The notes under the pieces are model-generated. The model was not told the origin of the DNA. It made no database searches and saw only the letters and a program-made list of their open reading frames with translations. A stretch of DNA of 64,000 nt. It comes from Alopecurus myosuroides (taxonomy: Eukaryota; Streptophyta; Magnoliopsida; Poales; Poaceae). Below are positions 1 to 10,779 of this stretch, in pieces (within the stretch, counting starts at the first letter, position 1; each line of letters starts with the position of its first letter). A program made the position numbers and the translations under genes. Where the stretch lies: NCBI GenBank assembly GCA_028641055.1, contig CM054062.1:21137639-21201638 (forward strand), given 5' to 3'.

Positions 1-1112
1 ATCCACTCGTTGTTGTCGCCTCGCATTTTTCACCTACGATTAAAGGAAACAAGGAGAGTTTTACTGCAAAATATTGCATGGTCCTCTCTCTCTGATAGTC
101 GAAAACTGGATGAAAGCACGAACGCCAGTCCCGTTAGAGTTGAACATGGACAACATTTCAAATGGCCCATTAATGGGTGTAATTCTCCTTTTACAATTCG
201 TTTGCTTTTTATATAGTATTTTTTTATAATATATTCATTTCACTATTTTGCATAATCATTTTCGTAAAAAGGGAGAAATAATCGTGTGCTAAAAGAAATG
301 TACATTACTAGAATTATCATTACTAGAAAAACTCTTCATGTATTTAAAAATTAAATATTTTATGTGAATAAAAAATATCAGAAATAATAGCAATGTACTC
401 CAAACAAATGTTCATGTAAACAAATTATACAAATACATTTTTTTCACTTTCATCATAATACCAAAAGAAATGTTCATGCATTAATTTCGATGTTTTTTTT
501 AAATGTCAATGTTTTCAAAATGAGATTTGTGTAACTAAAAACACCATGCATTTATCCAACAAACCAATAATTGTAAAAATTGGAACAAATTTTGGAACAA
601 ATGGAAGTAAATATAAATAAAATGAATCGGAATAAAAATAGAAGATATGGAAAAATACAGCGAAAAGAAAATGAAGAAAAGATCCTACTATACATGGCCA
701 AAGTTTGGGCCAGGCTGGGCCTAAAATTTTTTGGCTTGCAAATCTTAGCCCCGAGCCCGGCTCGACCCGACAGTGAGGCGCAGAAATCGGGCCCAAGCCC
801 GAGAAAGCCTGACTTGGCCTGATCGCCCGGCCCGATTACGACCAAATTTGTGTTTTCTTCAAGCCCGAGCCCGGCCCGACCCGACTGTCGGGCTCAAAAT
901 TCAGGCCCGAACCTGACCTGATGGTGCCGTCGGGCTCATCGCGGTCAGGGATTTTCGGGTCGGGCTGCCCATGGTCAGGTATAGCCGCTACACTCCACCA
1001 AAGGCATGCAGGCCTCCAGAAACTAGTGTGCCTCTTGTTTCAGAATGGTCCTCTGAAATGCTGCTCGGCTTAATGGAGAGGAACCAATGCACCAATTTGG
1101 CCTGTGGCCTAA
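1..1112. other. Unassigned flank left of element A
   Basis: No convincing gene is seen here. Bases 200-560 are AT-rich and featureless. Bases about 700-985 are GC-rich and consist of repeated GCCCGAGCCCGG-type blocks, with closely similar copies near 746-775 and 857-886. Such blocks resemble the ends of hAT-type elements in grasses, but I could not define matching terminal repeats or an 8-bp target duplication. The stretch 985-1112 is unremarkable sequence running up to the first LTR base. Confidence 0.4.
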
Positions 1113-2740
1113 TGATGCGTGTCAAACATATCTATAATTTCTGATGTTCCATGTTGTTTTCATGTCATATGCTACATGTTTCCTATACACTTTATGTCGT
1201 TTTTATGGATTTTCTGGCACTAACCTATTGACAAGATGCCACAGAGCCAGTTCCTATTTTCTGCTGTTTTTTTGTTTCAGAAAAGTTGTTCTAGAAATAT
1301 TCTCGGAATTGGACGAAACAAAAACCCAGTACCTTAGAAATCTGTCACGTACACATAGTCCGGAGGGGACCCAGAGGGGGGCCTGGAGGGTCCACACCAT
1401 AGGAGGCGCGGACCCCCTGGCCGGGCCACCAGGTGGTGTGGCCCCCTGGCCACCCACGGACGTTGCCCTTTTGCCTATTTGTACTTCTTCATCGGAGAAA
1501 CCTAAATCCCCGAGCCTTTTTCCACCAAAAGTTCCATAGCCGCCGTCATCGTCAACCCTAGTTCGGGAGGGTTTTGAAGCTCTCCTCGGCACGCTGCCGG
1601 GAGGGGAAATCATCACAGGAGGGCTCTTCATCACCATGCCTGCCTCCGGAGTGATGCGTGAGTAGTTCATCCTTGGACTACGGGTCCATAGCAGTAGCTA
1701 CATGGTTGTCTTCTCCTCTTTATGCATCATGTTTAGATCTTGTGAGATTCCTAACATGATCAAGATCATCTTATTGTAATGCTACATACATGTTGTGTTT
1801 GCTGGGATCCAATGAATATTGAATGACATGTCCAGTGATAATCAATATATCACATTCTTTCATGTTTATGTTATTTATGATCTTGCATTCTCTTCGTTAC
1901 TAGTAGATGCCATGGCCAAGTTGATGCTTGTAACTCCAAGAGGTAGTATTTATGCTCGATAGTGGGTTCATGCATCCCTTTCACTCACGCTCGAGTGATG
2001 GAAACGTAACGGGTGGGGATGCGCTGTTTCCATTAGGGAGAAAACAACGATGTTTACATTACACACTTTACTTAAGGAAATAATCGGTTGCTTGCAACTT
2101 AATACCCGAGGTTTGATTGGATTACGCTCCGAGGTTGGATTATTAGTCATAGATGAATTGGATAACGGTCTATGAACCTTGTTGTAATGCCCGCATGAAT
2201 CACATAGTAATCGTCATGTCATGCATATGCACTACGGTGCAGCCTTTATATCTGTCAATTGCCCAGCTGTAATTTCTTTACCCAGCATGTTATCTATCTT
2301 TTATGGAGAGGCACCCCTAGTGAACTATGACCCTCGGTCCATTCCCTTACACTGATAATACAACCATTGCAACCAATGTTTTCCTACAGCAATTACTATT
2401 TTCCTCTCATTCACTGCCATCACTGTTCTCTTTTATTTACTGCAAACAAGTACTATTTTCCGCATTATATGTTTAATTCTTTGTCTTCAGCAAAACATGT
2501 GAGATTGACAATGTCACTGCTTCGTTGGGGCAAACTAATTTGATTGTGCTGTGTAGATTCCATGTTGCTGCAGAACCCGTAGTGCGCCCTGTCAACATCA
2601 CCTGACAATAACCTTCAGAAGTGATTTTTTTCTCCTACTGGTCGATTCAACCTTGGCTTCTTTTTGAGGGAAGACTTGCCGCTGCACTTTTGATACCTTA
2701 CACTTGGGGTCTCCCAATGAGCGTGTGTTTACCTGCCATC
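1113..2740 (+). repeat. 5' LTR of element A (Athila-type)
   Basis: This 1.63 kb LTR starts TGATGCGTGTC and is followed by a decayed primer-binding site. It is homologous, in opposite orientation, to the LTR of element C at 21524-23149 and more distantly to those of element B. Shared landmarks are the block around 1200-1240 ending in GATGCCACAGAGCCAG and the block around 1626-1680 with GCCTGCCTCCGGAGTGATG. The five bases before it (CCTAA) have no partner in the window because the right end of A is missing. Short open frames inside it are chance frames. Confidence 0.85.
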
Positions 2741-2752
2741 GAGAAAGTTTTC

Positions 2753-2770
2753 TAGCGTTGTTGTCGGGGA
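2753..2770 (+). promoter_or_regulatory. Decayed primer-binding site of element A
   Basis: TAGCGTTGTTGTCGGGGA lies 12 bases after the LTR end. It matches the tRNA-Asp-type site TGGCGCCGTTGCCGGGGA except at four positions, all C-to-T or G-to-A. That pattern fits deamination of methylated cytosine in an old silent copy. Confidence 0.7.
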
Positions 2771-2950
2771 GGAAGAGGATTTCTCCAAGGGGAGTCTCTC
2801 ACCTCCAAATATCTTTACTTTGTTTTTGTGTTGCTTAGTTTATTTTATTTTGTCTTGTTTGCTTCTCTATATCAAAAACACAAAACAATAGTTCCTATTT
2901 AAGTTGCCTTTATGTTTGTTCATGTCCCTTTTACCATGTAACATGAGGAA

Positions 2951-3528
2951 ATGATTATCACTTTCAAACAAGGGAGCGATGAGAGTTTTAAAGAAACCTG
3001 GTCTAGAGTTTTTTATTCTTATTGTAAAACTGAACCTAAAATGACTCTAAGCCTGTTTCTTCATAGCTTTTACTTTGGTCTTGTTCTTTGCTATAGGTAT
3101 GCTTTGGATACCGTAGTAGGAGAAGATTTCCTTCATTATGATGGGGATCAAGCTTTTAATGCCATAAGAAATATGATTGCCACCTAGAGCTCACCTAGTA
3201 AAACTGATATAGCCCTTGCAAGCATTTATGCTAGATTAAACACTCTTGAGACACATGTATCTTGCTTAAAAGAAGGTTATAATCAGATTCATGAACATTT
3301 TGATTATGTCCAAATAAACTTTGAAGCCTCAAATATGATCCCTACAGTAAAAGTAGCTATAAATTGTAAAAAATTTCATGCTCGTGGTGATATTATGTCT
3401 GAATTCTGTCTTATGTATAAAGAGATTTATGAATCTTTGAATCTTTGGGGACTTTTCGAGGGAGGAGAAGAAATACCTCTCACTAATAACACCATTATAT
3501 TCCCCATTAAGGTAGCTGAGGGGGTGTT
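2951..3528 (+). pseudogene. gag fragment of element A, broken
   Basis: The reading begins MIITFKQGSDESF and contains a gag-like stretch (FYFGLVLCYRYALD, DGDQAFNAIRNMIAT) before a stop at 3185-3187. The coding sense resumes after the stop (residues LASIYARLNTLETHVSCLK, then PIKVAEGVF) up to the point where element B is inserted. The segment is shorter than a full Athila gag-protease and looks internally deleted. It belongs to a gag subtype different from that of B and C, although A shares LTR and 3' non-coding sequence with them. The protease continuation is at 15109, after B. Confidence 0.7.
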
Positions 3529-4765
3529 TGATGCACTTTGTTGGGAACCCCAAGAGGAGGGTGTGATGGGCACAGCGGTAGGAGTTTTTCCCTTAGTTAA
3601 GAACCAGGGTTATCAATCCAGTAGGAGAAAGAGAATCTTCGAAAGGTTGATGCCACTGACGGTGGTGCTGGCGCTTCACCGGTGTCGGCAACAACGTGGA
3701 ACCTGCACACAACACAATCAAAATACTTTGCGCCAACGGTACAATGAGGTTCTCAATCTCACCGGTCTTGCTGAAAACAAAGATTAGACGTATAGTGTGG
3801 AAAAATAGTGTATGCTTGCAGAAAGTACAGAGAGCAGGAAATTGTTGTGGTTTGTTTAACAGTCTGGAAAAATGGATCGTGGTTCGTAGTTTCACTAGTG
3901 GTGTCTCCCCATAAAAGATAGCATGCTGGGCAATTGACAACTAAAGGTTGCACCGTAGTGCACAATATGACATGAAGATTACTATGCTATTTAGTGCGGG
4001 CATTACAACAAGATCACAACTAACACATGCAAATAAAGACTATAATCAACTTGGCATAGGGTCAATATTCATCGAATCCCAGCAAACACAGCACAAAGAA
4101 TTACATAAGATCAATCTCGATTATGATAGGCGTCTCACGAGATCTAAACATGGAGGCATATGAGGACAAGACAACCATCTAGCTACAGCTACGAACCCGT
4201 AGTCCAGGGATGAACTACTCAGCATCACTCCGGAGGCAGGCATGGTGATGTAGAGGCCTTCGGTGATGATCTCCTCTCTGGAAGGGTGCCGGAAATAGCT
4301 TCAGAACCACCCTGATCTGGGGTTGACGGTGACAGCGTCTGCGGAACTTTTTCGGGGATTTTGATCAGGTGTATAGGGTTTTCCATCTGGGGGCTTAAAT
4401 AGGCGAAAGGGCGAAGGCGGTGGCGCTCTAGGGGGCCCACACCCCTAGTTGGCGCGGCCAGGGGGCGCGCCACCCTATGGTGTGACCCCCCTGCTGCCCC
4501 TCTTCAGTTCCTCTTCGGTCTTCTGTATGCTTCCGGGGAAAATAGGACTTCCGGGCTTCGAATTTTCCAATTCCGAGCATATTTCCAGAATAACTTTATG
4601 AAACAAAAAAAACATCAGAAAACAGGGAATTGGCTCTGTGGCATCTTGTTAATAGGTTAGTCGGAAAAACGTATAAAATGCTCTAAATAAGAGGGAAAAC
4701 ATGTAGCAATTGGCAAAATATGATCATGGAGCATCAGAAATTAGGGATACATTTATGACGTATCA
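3529..4765 (-). repeat. 3' LTR of element B, with internal deletion
   Basis: This LTR is 1237 bp against 1579 bp for its partner at 13525-15103. Most of the difference is one gap of about 319 bp. The partner has CAAGAT at 14024-14029 and again at 14343-14348, and the left LTR has a single CAAGAT at 4009-4014. The deletion therefore ran between two short direct repeats. An 18-base block near 13925-13945 of the partner is also missing. Confidence 0.9.
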
Positions 4766-7505
4766 AGCATCCCCAAGCTTAGTTCCTACTCGTCCTCGAG
4801 TAGGTAAACGATAAAACAATAATTTCTGAGGTGACATACTACTAACACAAGCTTGATCAATCTAATGTAAAAGGATATGCACGCTGAGATCATAAGACTT
4901 TAAACACAGGCATGATAAATAAAACTTTAATAATAAAGCATAGCAATTACTTTGCATCACGAAAAGTAACTCAAATAAAGGATCATGAATAATAACGCAA
5001 ATAAAGTTAAACGTTTGTTTCAGGTATAGAGAAAGCATGGCAAAGTGATATTTCGATAGTCCTTAAGAGTGGGGCAAAACATAAATGCCATGACACCTTC
5101 AAAGTTCAAGAGGAAGACTAGAAAAAATAATTTAAGAACAAATAATATCACATCATGAAGTAATTATTGATGCTTATGGGACAAATGCACATAGAACTCA
5201 GAATGGAAAAAATGCTCTCTCAAGCGTGCATAAAGTTAGAAGATGGAGACTCAACATAAAAGTAAAAGAAAGACCATTCGCAGACGGAAGCAGAGATCAC
5301 TCATGTGCTAGAGCTTTTATTTTACTAAACAGAGGTATTAAAACTTTGATACTCCTCCCATCCATGTTTCACAAACCATGTCTAACCGAATCCTCGGGTG
5401 CCTGTCAACAATCACATATCGTGGAGGAGTGTCTATTTTTGTGGAAGATGTATGGTAATGTCAACGAATGGTAAACAGAAAATACAATACTTCACAATCA
5501 ACTGGATTCACAAGAGCGGCTCCCATGGTTAAGGACGCAACTGGTATAGAAGGTCATCCATCTTTCTCTTTTTTTTTACACAATTATCCTTTGACTGATA
5601 AATCAGGACGGGAAATAGTGAAGAGAATTTGTATGCACTAATTTGGGGCTAGGCACCCCGCTGCCAGCTCTTCTATCATTTGGATAAGCGGATGAAGCCA
5701 CTAGTCCAGGGTGTGAAATCCAATCAACAAATGAGATAAATATTCTCTATATATTTACGTCCTCATAAGCAAAAACAGGAACATAAAGCAGGAGTAATTT
5801 TGAAGGTTTTAAAGGTAACACATGAGCAATTTACTTTGGAATGGCAGTTAAATACCACATTAAGGGAGTTTGGATGCACGAGTAGAGCTCAGTAGAGGTG
5901 GAGGCTAGCAAAGGACTGGGAGCGACAAATCAAGAGAGCATAAGAGCCATAATCATGCATAGCGACATAAGCATCATTAATTAAAACATAAGTAGTATCA
6001 CAAGTTCAAAAACTAAGTTATCATGGAGGCTATTCGTGACTGGTTTGTAGTCATAAACATTGTGTGAGCATGCGCCAAGTCAACCAAATAAAACATTCGA
6101 AAGAGAATACCATATATTGATGCTTTACTATGACAAGGACAACTCATGAATCTTTCAATACATATTAAACACTCTTAGATATTTGAGGATAATCATGCTA
6201 CTCAATAACCACAAGGCTTTAAAACTAAATTAACATTTAGCATGGCATAAAAAAGTCCTAGCCACAGTCTATACAAGCTTCTACTAGTACTGTTATAAAT
6301 TCTACTTCAAGCAGCATTTTTTGTTTCTCCCAACAAGCACCATACAAAACATGCTTTAGCAAAAATACTCTTTATGATACAACAAGCAAACATGACAGTA
6401 CTCAAATAATACTACTAAAACTAAAAGCTCTAATAAGATATACATGCAAAACAGAAGCTGAATAAATGCAGCAGTCAAACAGAGACTAAGAATACAACGT
6501 ATTCTCAAGAAAAAGCGGAGCGTGTCACTCTCCAATAAAATAATGCTGGGATCCAACCAAGATTATTAAGAAAGTAAAAAAAAACTGAAATAAAAAGAAA
6601 AATCAAACTGAAAACAAAAATAAAAGACGCTCCAAGTAAAGCACATAAGATGCGACCGAATAAAAATATAGTTTTACTAGAAGTGACATGATAATTTGCT
6701 AATGAAGAAGGGGATGCCTTGGGCATCCCAAAGATTAGACGCTTGAGTCTTTTTGGAATTTTATTGGATGTACCACGGGGAATATCCAAGCTTAGGCTTT
6801 TCACTCTTCTTGATCACATCATATCATCCTCTTCTCTTGACCCTTGAAAACTTCCTTCACATCAAAATTCTCACAATCTTCATTAGCAACGTTAGTGCGC
6901 TTGAAATAATAAATCCAGATGGTTCAGTTTCAACACAAGTCTAACACTTAAAAACACATTAGCTACTGTCACAACTTCTTTTAAAACTCTTTTTCTCAAA
7001 AGAACACCAAACGAAAGAGATTAAGATGCAAATGTGATAAATGGCAGAAATCTGTCAAAAACAGAACAGCAGGTAAAAATCGAGTTTTTCAATAATATTA
7101 TGTTGCTCAAATCAAAAAGTGGTCTTCTAGACAAAGCTGCGTATATAACTCAGGATTAAGCACAAAGAAGATCGGGTCAATTTGAATTTTTTGTGATTTT
7201 TAACGGAATTTACAATGAACAGCAGAAATTTGTTTCCTGCGCGGAAATCCGAAATATAGGCTCAACTTTCCACTAGCTTCTTTACTTGGCTCAACAAAAA
7301 CTCAAAAGAAAAGATACAGGGGGGTTGCTAAGGAAATAGACAACACCCAGGTGCAAGCACACCAACTAAAACAAAGGAAAACTGAAAGAAAATAGAGAAA
7401 TAAAACAGGTTGTCTCCTGGTAGCGCTTTTCTTTAAAGCCTTTCAGCTAGGCATAGAAAAATCAACTCAAGTGTTTTCAAGTGAAGAAGCATCAACATCA
7501 TATTT
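4766..7505 (-). other. Non-coding 3' region of element B
   Basis: This is 2.7 kb between the protease stop and the 3' LTR, with no coding frame of note on either strand. The sequence next to the LTR reads, on the minus strand, AAGCTTGGGGATGCT and serves as the polypurine tract. Large parts are shared with A (15395-17915, 23150-23505) and C (17916-19234). The best conserved block is near 5641-5710, with GGGGCT-GGCACCCC followed by CAGCTCTTCTATCATTTGG. Retention of so much non-coding sequence in three copies suggests it is a normal part of the family. Confidence 0.75.
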
Positions 7506-8750
7506 TTATGTAATAATAGATTCAAAGGGTAGCTTCATATTCTTTCTAGGAAAGTGTTCCAAACCTTTCTTGAGGGAAAGTTGATATTTAATACTCCCCT
7601 CTTTCATATCAATAACAGCACCAACAGTTCTAAGAAACGGTCTTCCCAAAACAATAGGACAAGAAGCATTGCATTCAATGTTCATAAAAACAAAATTAAC
7701 AGGGGCAAGGTTATTATTAACCATAATAAGAACATCATCAATTATACCAAGAGGTTTCTTCTTAGCATTATCAGCAAGATGAACATCCAAATAACAGTGT
7801 TCCAACGGTGGCAAATCAAGCATATTATAAAGATTTTGAGGCATAACAGAGATACTAGCACCAAGATCACACAAAGAATTACAATCAAAATCATTTAATT
7901 TTATATTAACGATAGGCTCCCAACCATCATCTAATTTTCTAGGGATAGGTGTCTCAAGTTTTAACTTTTCTTCCCTAACTTTCATGAGAGGATTGGTAAT
8001 ATGTTTAGTAAAGTCCATATTCATGGAAATAGCATTGGGACTTCTAGCAAGCTTTTTTAGAAACATAATAACTTCAGAGATATTGCAATCATCAAAATCA
8101 ATATCATTATCATCAAAAGTAATGGAACCATTATCTCCCACATTTCTAAAAATTTCAGCACTTTTATCAGAAGTAGTTTCAGCAGTTTTAGGCAATTTAG
8201 CACGTTTCACCAAAGGAGTAGGTACTTTATTAACACCAAATACTTTACCATTGATAGTAGGAGGTTTATTAGCACTTGGAACTTCAGTTTTACTAGTGGT
8301 TGTGATAGTACGAACTCTAGCAATATTATTCTTTTTAGCTAGTTCTTCTCTTTCCCACCTAGCACGTAATTCAGCCATCAATCTAACATTATTGCCTATT
8401 TGAACTTGGATGGAATTCAAAGTTTTATTTTGTTTAACATCTTGTGGCAAAACCTTCACTTTTAGAAAATCAACATCAACACCAAGGCTAGCTACTTTAG
8501 AGGCAAGAACATCTATTTTACCAAGCTTTTCCTCAACAGATTTATTAAAAGCAGTTTGTTTACTGATAAATTCTTTAAGCATGTTTTCAAGATAAGAGGT
8601 AGAGATTTTATTATTATTGTAGGAGTTTCCATAAGAATTACCATAACCATTATTATGAGGGTAGGGCTTATAATTATTTCCACCAAAATTATTTCTATAA
8701 GCATTGTTGTTAAAATTATTATTTCTAATAAAGTTTACATCAACATGCTT
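7506..8750 (-). CDS. Protease domain of element B
   Basis: This open frame follows directly, in phase, on the gag stop codon at 8751-8753. It starts with an Asn/Gly-rich stretch (about residues 1-50), then a predicted coiled region (LKEFISKQTAFNKSVEEKLG), a Ser/Thr/Lys-rich linker and a retropepsin-like domain near residues 290-400. The active-site equivalent is LCDLGASISVMP, followed by LPPLEHCYLDVHLAD and ending in the flap/helix motif CPIVLGRPFLRTVGAVIDM, which is typical of Athila proteases. No reverse transcriptase follows the final SIIT. In-frame AUGs exist downstream (for example at 8582), but the homology starts immediately after the gag stop, so the domain may be made by readthrough. 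Confidence 0.8.
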   Translation of the reverse strand, partial: KHVDVNFIRNNNFNNNAYRNNFGGNNYKPYPHNNGYGNSYGNSYNNNKISTSYLENMLKEFISKQTAFNKSVEEKLGKIDVLASKVASLGVDVDFLKVKVLPQDVKQNKTLNSIQVQIGNNVRLMAELRARWEREELAKKNNIARVRTITTTSKTEVPSANKPPTINGKVFGVNKVPTPLVKRAKLPKTAETTSDKSAEIFRNVGDNGSITFDDNDIDFDDCNISEVIMFLKKLARSPNAISMNMDFTKHITNPLMKVREEKLKLETPIPRKLDDGWEPIVNIKLNDFDCNSLCDLGASISVMPQNLYNMLDLPPLEHCYLDVHLADNAKKKPLGIIDDVLIMVNNNLAPVNFVFMNIECNASCPIVLGRPFLRTVGAVIDMKEGSIKYQLSLKKGLEHFPRKNMKLPFESIIT

Positions 8751-9726
8751 TTATTGAGCAACCAAAGAGGCTAAAGGAACATTATTAAGATCAACTTGAG
8801 ATTTACCATTAACAAGCATAGACATAATAGCATCAAGACTTTCACTTAAAGAGGACGTTTCCTCAACAGAATTTACCTTCTTACCTTGTGGAGCTCTCTC
8901 AATGTGCCACTCTGAATAATTTATCATCATATCATCAAGAAGCTTTGTTGCATTGCCCAAAGTGATGGACATGAAGGTACCTCCAGCAGCTGAATCCAAT
9001 AGGTTCCTTGAGGAGAAATTCAGTCCTGCATAAAAGATTTGTATAATCATCCAAGTAGTCAGTCCATGAGTGGGACAATTCTTAACCATAATTTCCATTC
9101 TTTCCCAAGATTTAGCAACATGTTCATTATCGAATTGCTTAAAATTCATTATGTCACTTCTCAGCGATATAATCTTAGCAGGAGGATAATATTTTCCAAT
9201 GAAAGCATCTTTACACTTAGTCCATGAATCAATACTCACTACTAGGGAAAAGCTTACCCGTGACGCACCATTTTTCTTATCCGTGACGCACCAGGGCTCG
9301 TCACGGCTATCACGCCGCGCCTATGGGTTTAGCCGTGACGCACCTAGCAGGTGCGCCGCGCCTATTTATACCCGTGACGCACGGGCACGGTGCGCCGCGG
9401 CTATTGCGTGGCGCGTCACGCCTAACTCCGAAGGTGCGCCACGGCTAGTAATTTAGGTGCGTCACGGCTATTCTATGCTGTATTTTTTTAAAAAGGCAGT
9501 ACCGTATTTATACAGGTATATACAGCTCAAATACAGAAGAATGTCAGTACACAAAATACAGAAGAATATCAATAGCTCAAACACAGGTATGCAATTGATA
9601 GAATAAATTTTCATAGCAGAAATATTACATAGTCTAGAAAACAAACATATATACTACTAATAAATCCAGGAGTTAGTCTCGAAAACAACCATATTACATA
9701 TTTTCGATCATCACCACATAATCTAT

Positions 9727-10772
9727 CTAGCGGGCGCGGATGTAGTCGATGACCATCATCATGTCCAAGTTGGCAATGTCACTATCCCTCATGGTGATCA
9801 GAATAGCTCGGCCAACCTCCATACCACCTCTTGCGGAATGGAACTGCCTCCATGCTTGAGAGTTGAGGATGACCCGACCATCAGCGTTATCCCTGGTGAT
9901 CGGAACTACGGTGACAGGTCCTGATTCTCCACGGCGTACTCCAATGGTACCCATATGCTCCATGCCAGCACTGTCCGCTACCGCCAAAGGTATTTTCTAC
10001 AACACACAATTCCAAGAAAGAATAAAAGCACAATGTCAAATACCGGATAAGAAAGTGTTAAGAACATAAGCAACTATACGAATAAGAAAGTGTTAAGAAA
10101 CATACCATGACATGTCCATTGGAGATGTTAGTGTTGGTGATGCGATGCACGAAAGGGGACCCGATGTAGCTATCTATCTGGGCAAGTTTCTGAAGGACAC
10201 GGTCCTTCTCAAACTCGCTAAGATTCGCTCTTTGAGCAACCACCACATGTTTCCATGGGTCCTCCTCGTCCATATCATCCTCAGTGTCCATATCCTCGGT
10301 GTTCTCAGTTTCCTCCTCACTCCCGCCATCCTCGCTCGCAATCCCGCCCATATACACAATTTTGATGCGAGGTTGCGGTCCTTCCATGGAGAAGTGAATG
10401 TAATCACCTCCGCTTAAATTGTACGTGGCGATGATAGCCTGCAATTGTGGCCCGCAGAAGTAGGTCTTCGTTCTTTCTTTTTTCACTCGAAGAATGTAGG
10501 TGGTCCCGTGAACATTGAAATCCACGTTACTGCCAACTAACTCGTTGAATTCTTCGTGAATATTGCATGGTAGAATCTAAAAAAGAAATATAAAGAATAT
10601 TTTGTTAATAAACACAAGTCTCAAGCTAGATAGTAAAACGAAAGAACAAGTTAACATAAAAAGAATTGTTAATTACCAACGAATCAACGTCACCGTCGTG
10701 GAGTTGAAGCATAAAAGAAGCCCCAGTGAATCGTCCTTCGGCACATCGAGACCGACATACTTTGCAAGCCAT
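9727..10772 (-). CDS. B3-domain-like protein carried by the CACTA element
   Basis: Three exons can be read: 10677-10772, 10106-10576 and 9727-9996. All introns are GT-AG and phase 0, and together they give an open protein of about 278 residues starting MACKVCRSRCAEG. Residues about 15-95 fit a B3 DNA-binding fold: FMLQLHDG, ILPCNIHEEFNELVG, FNVHGTTYILRVKKE, then TYFCGPQLQAIIATYNL and GGDYIHFSM, matching the family's closing helix and GD..F strand. An acidic linker (EDGGSEEETENTEDMDTEDD) follows, then a weaker B3-like segment (VTVVPITRDNADGRVIL, GMEVGRAILITMRDSD). It could be a captured host transcription factor or an element-encoded DNA-binding protein that recognises the subterminal repeats. 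Intact splice sites and the absence of stops argue for recent function. Confidence 0.75.
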
Positions 10773-10779
10773 GTTCTAT

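Noticed and set aside
1144..1670. Open frames of about 130 codons on both strands within the LTR of A (similar ones in other LTRs)
   Set aside because: They lie wholly in LTR sequence, overlap on opposite strands and show no protein motif.
9240..9470. Regularly spaced short repeats resembling a CRISPR-like array
   Set aside because: They are degenerate direct and inverted GTGACGCACC/GTGCGCCGCG units at both ends of a CACTA element, that is, subterminal repeats.
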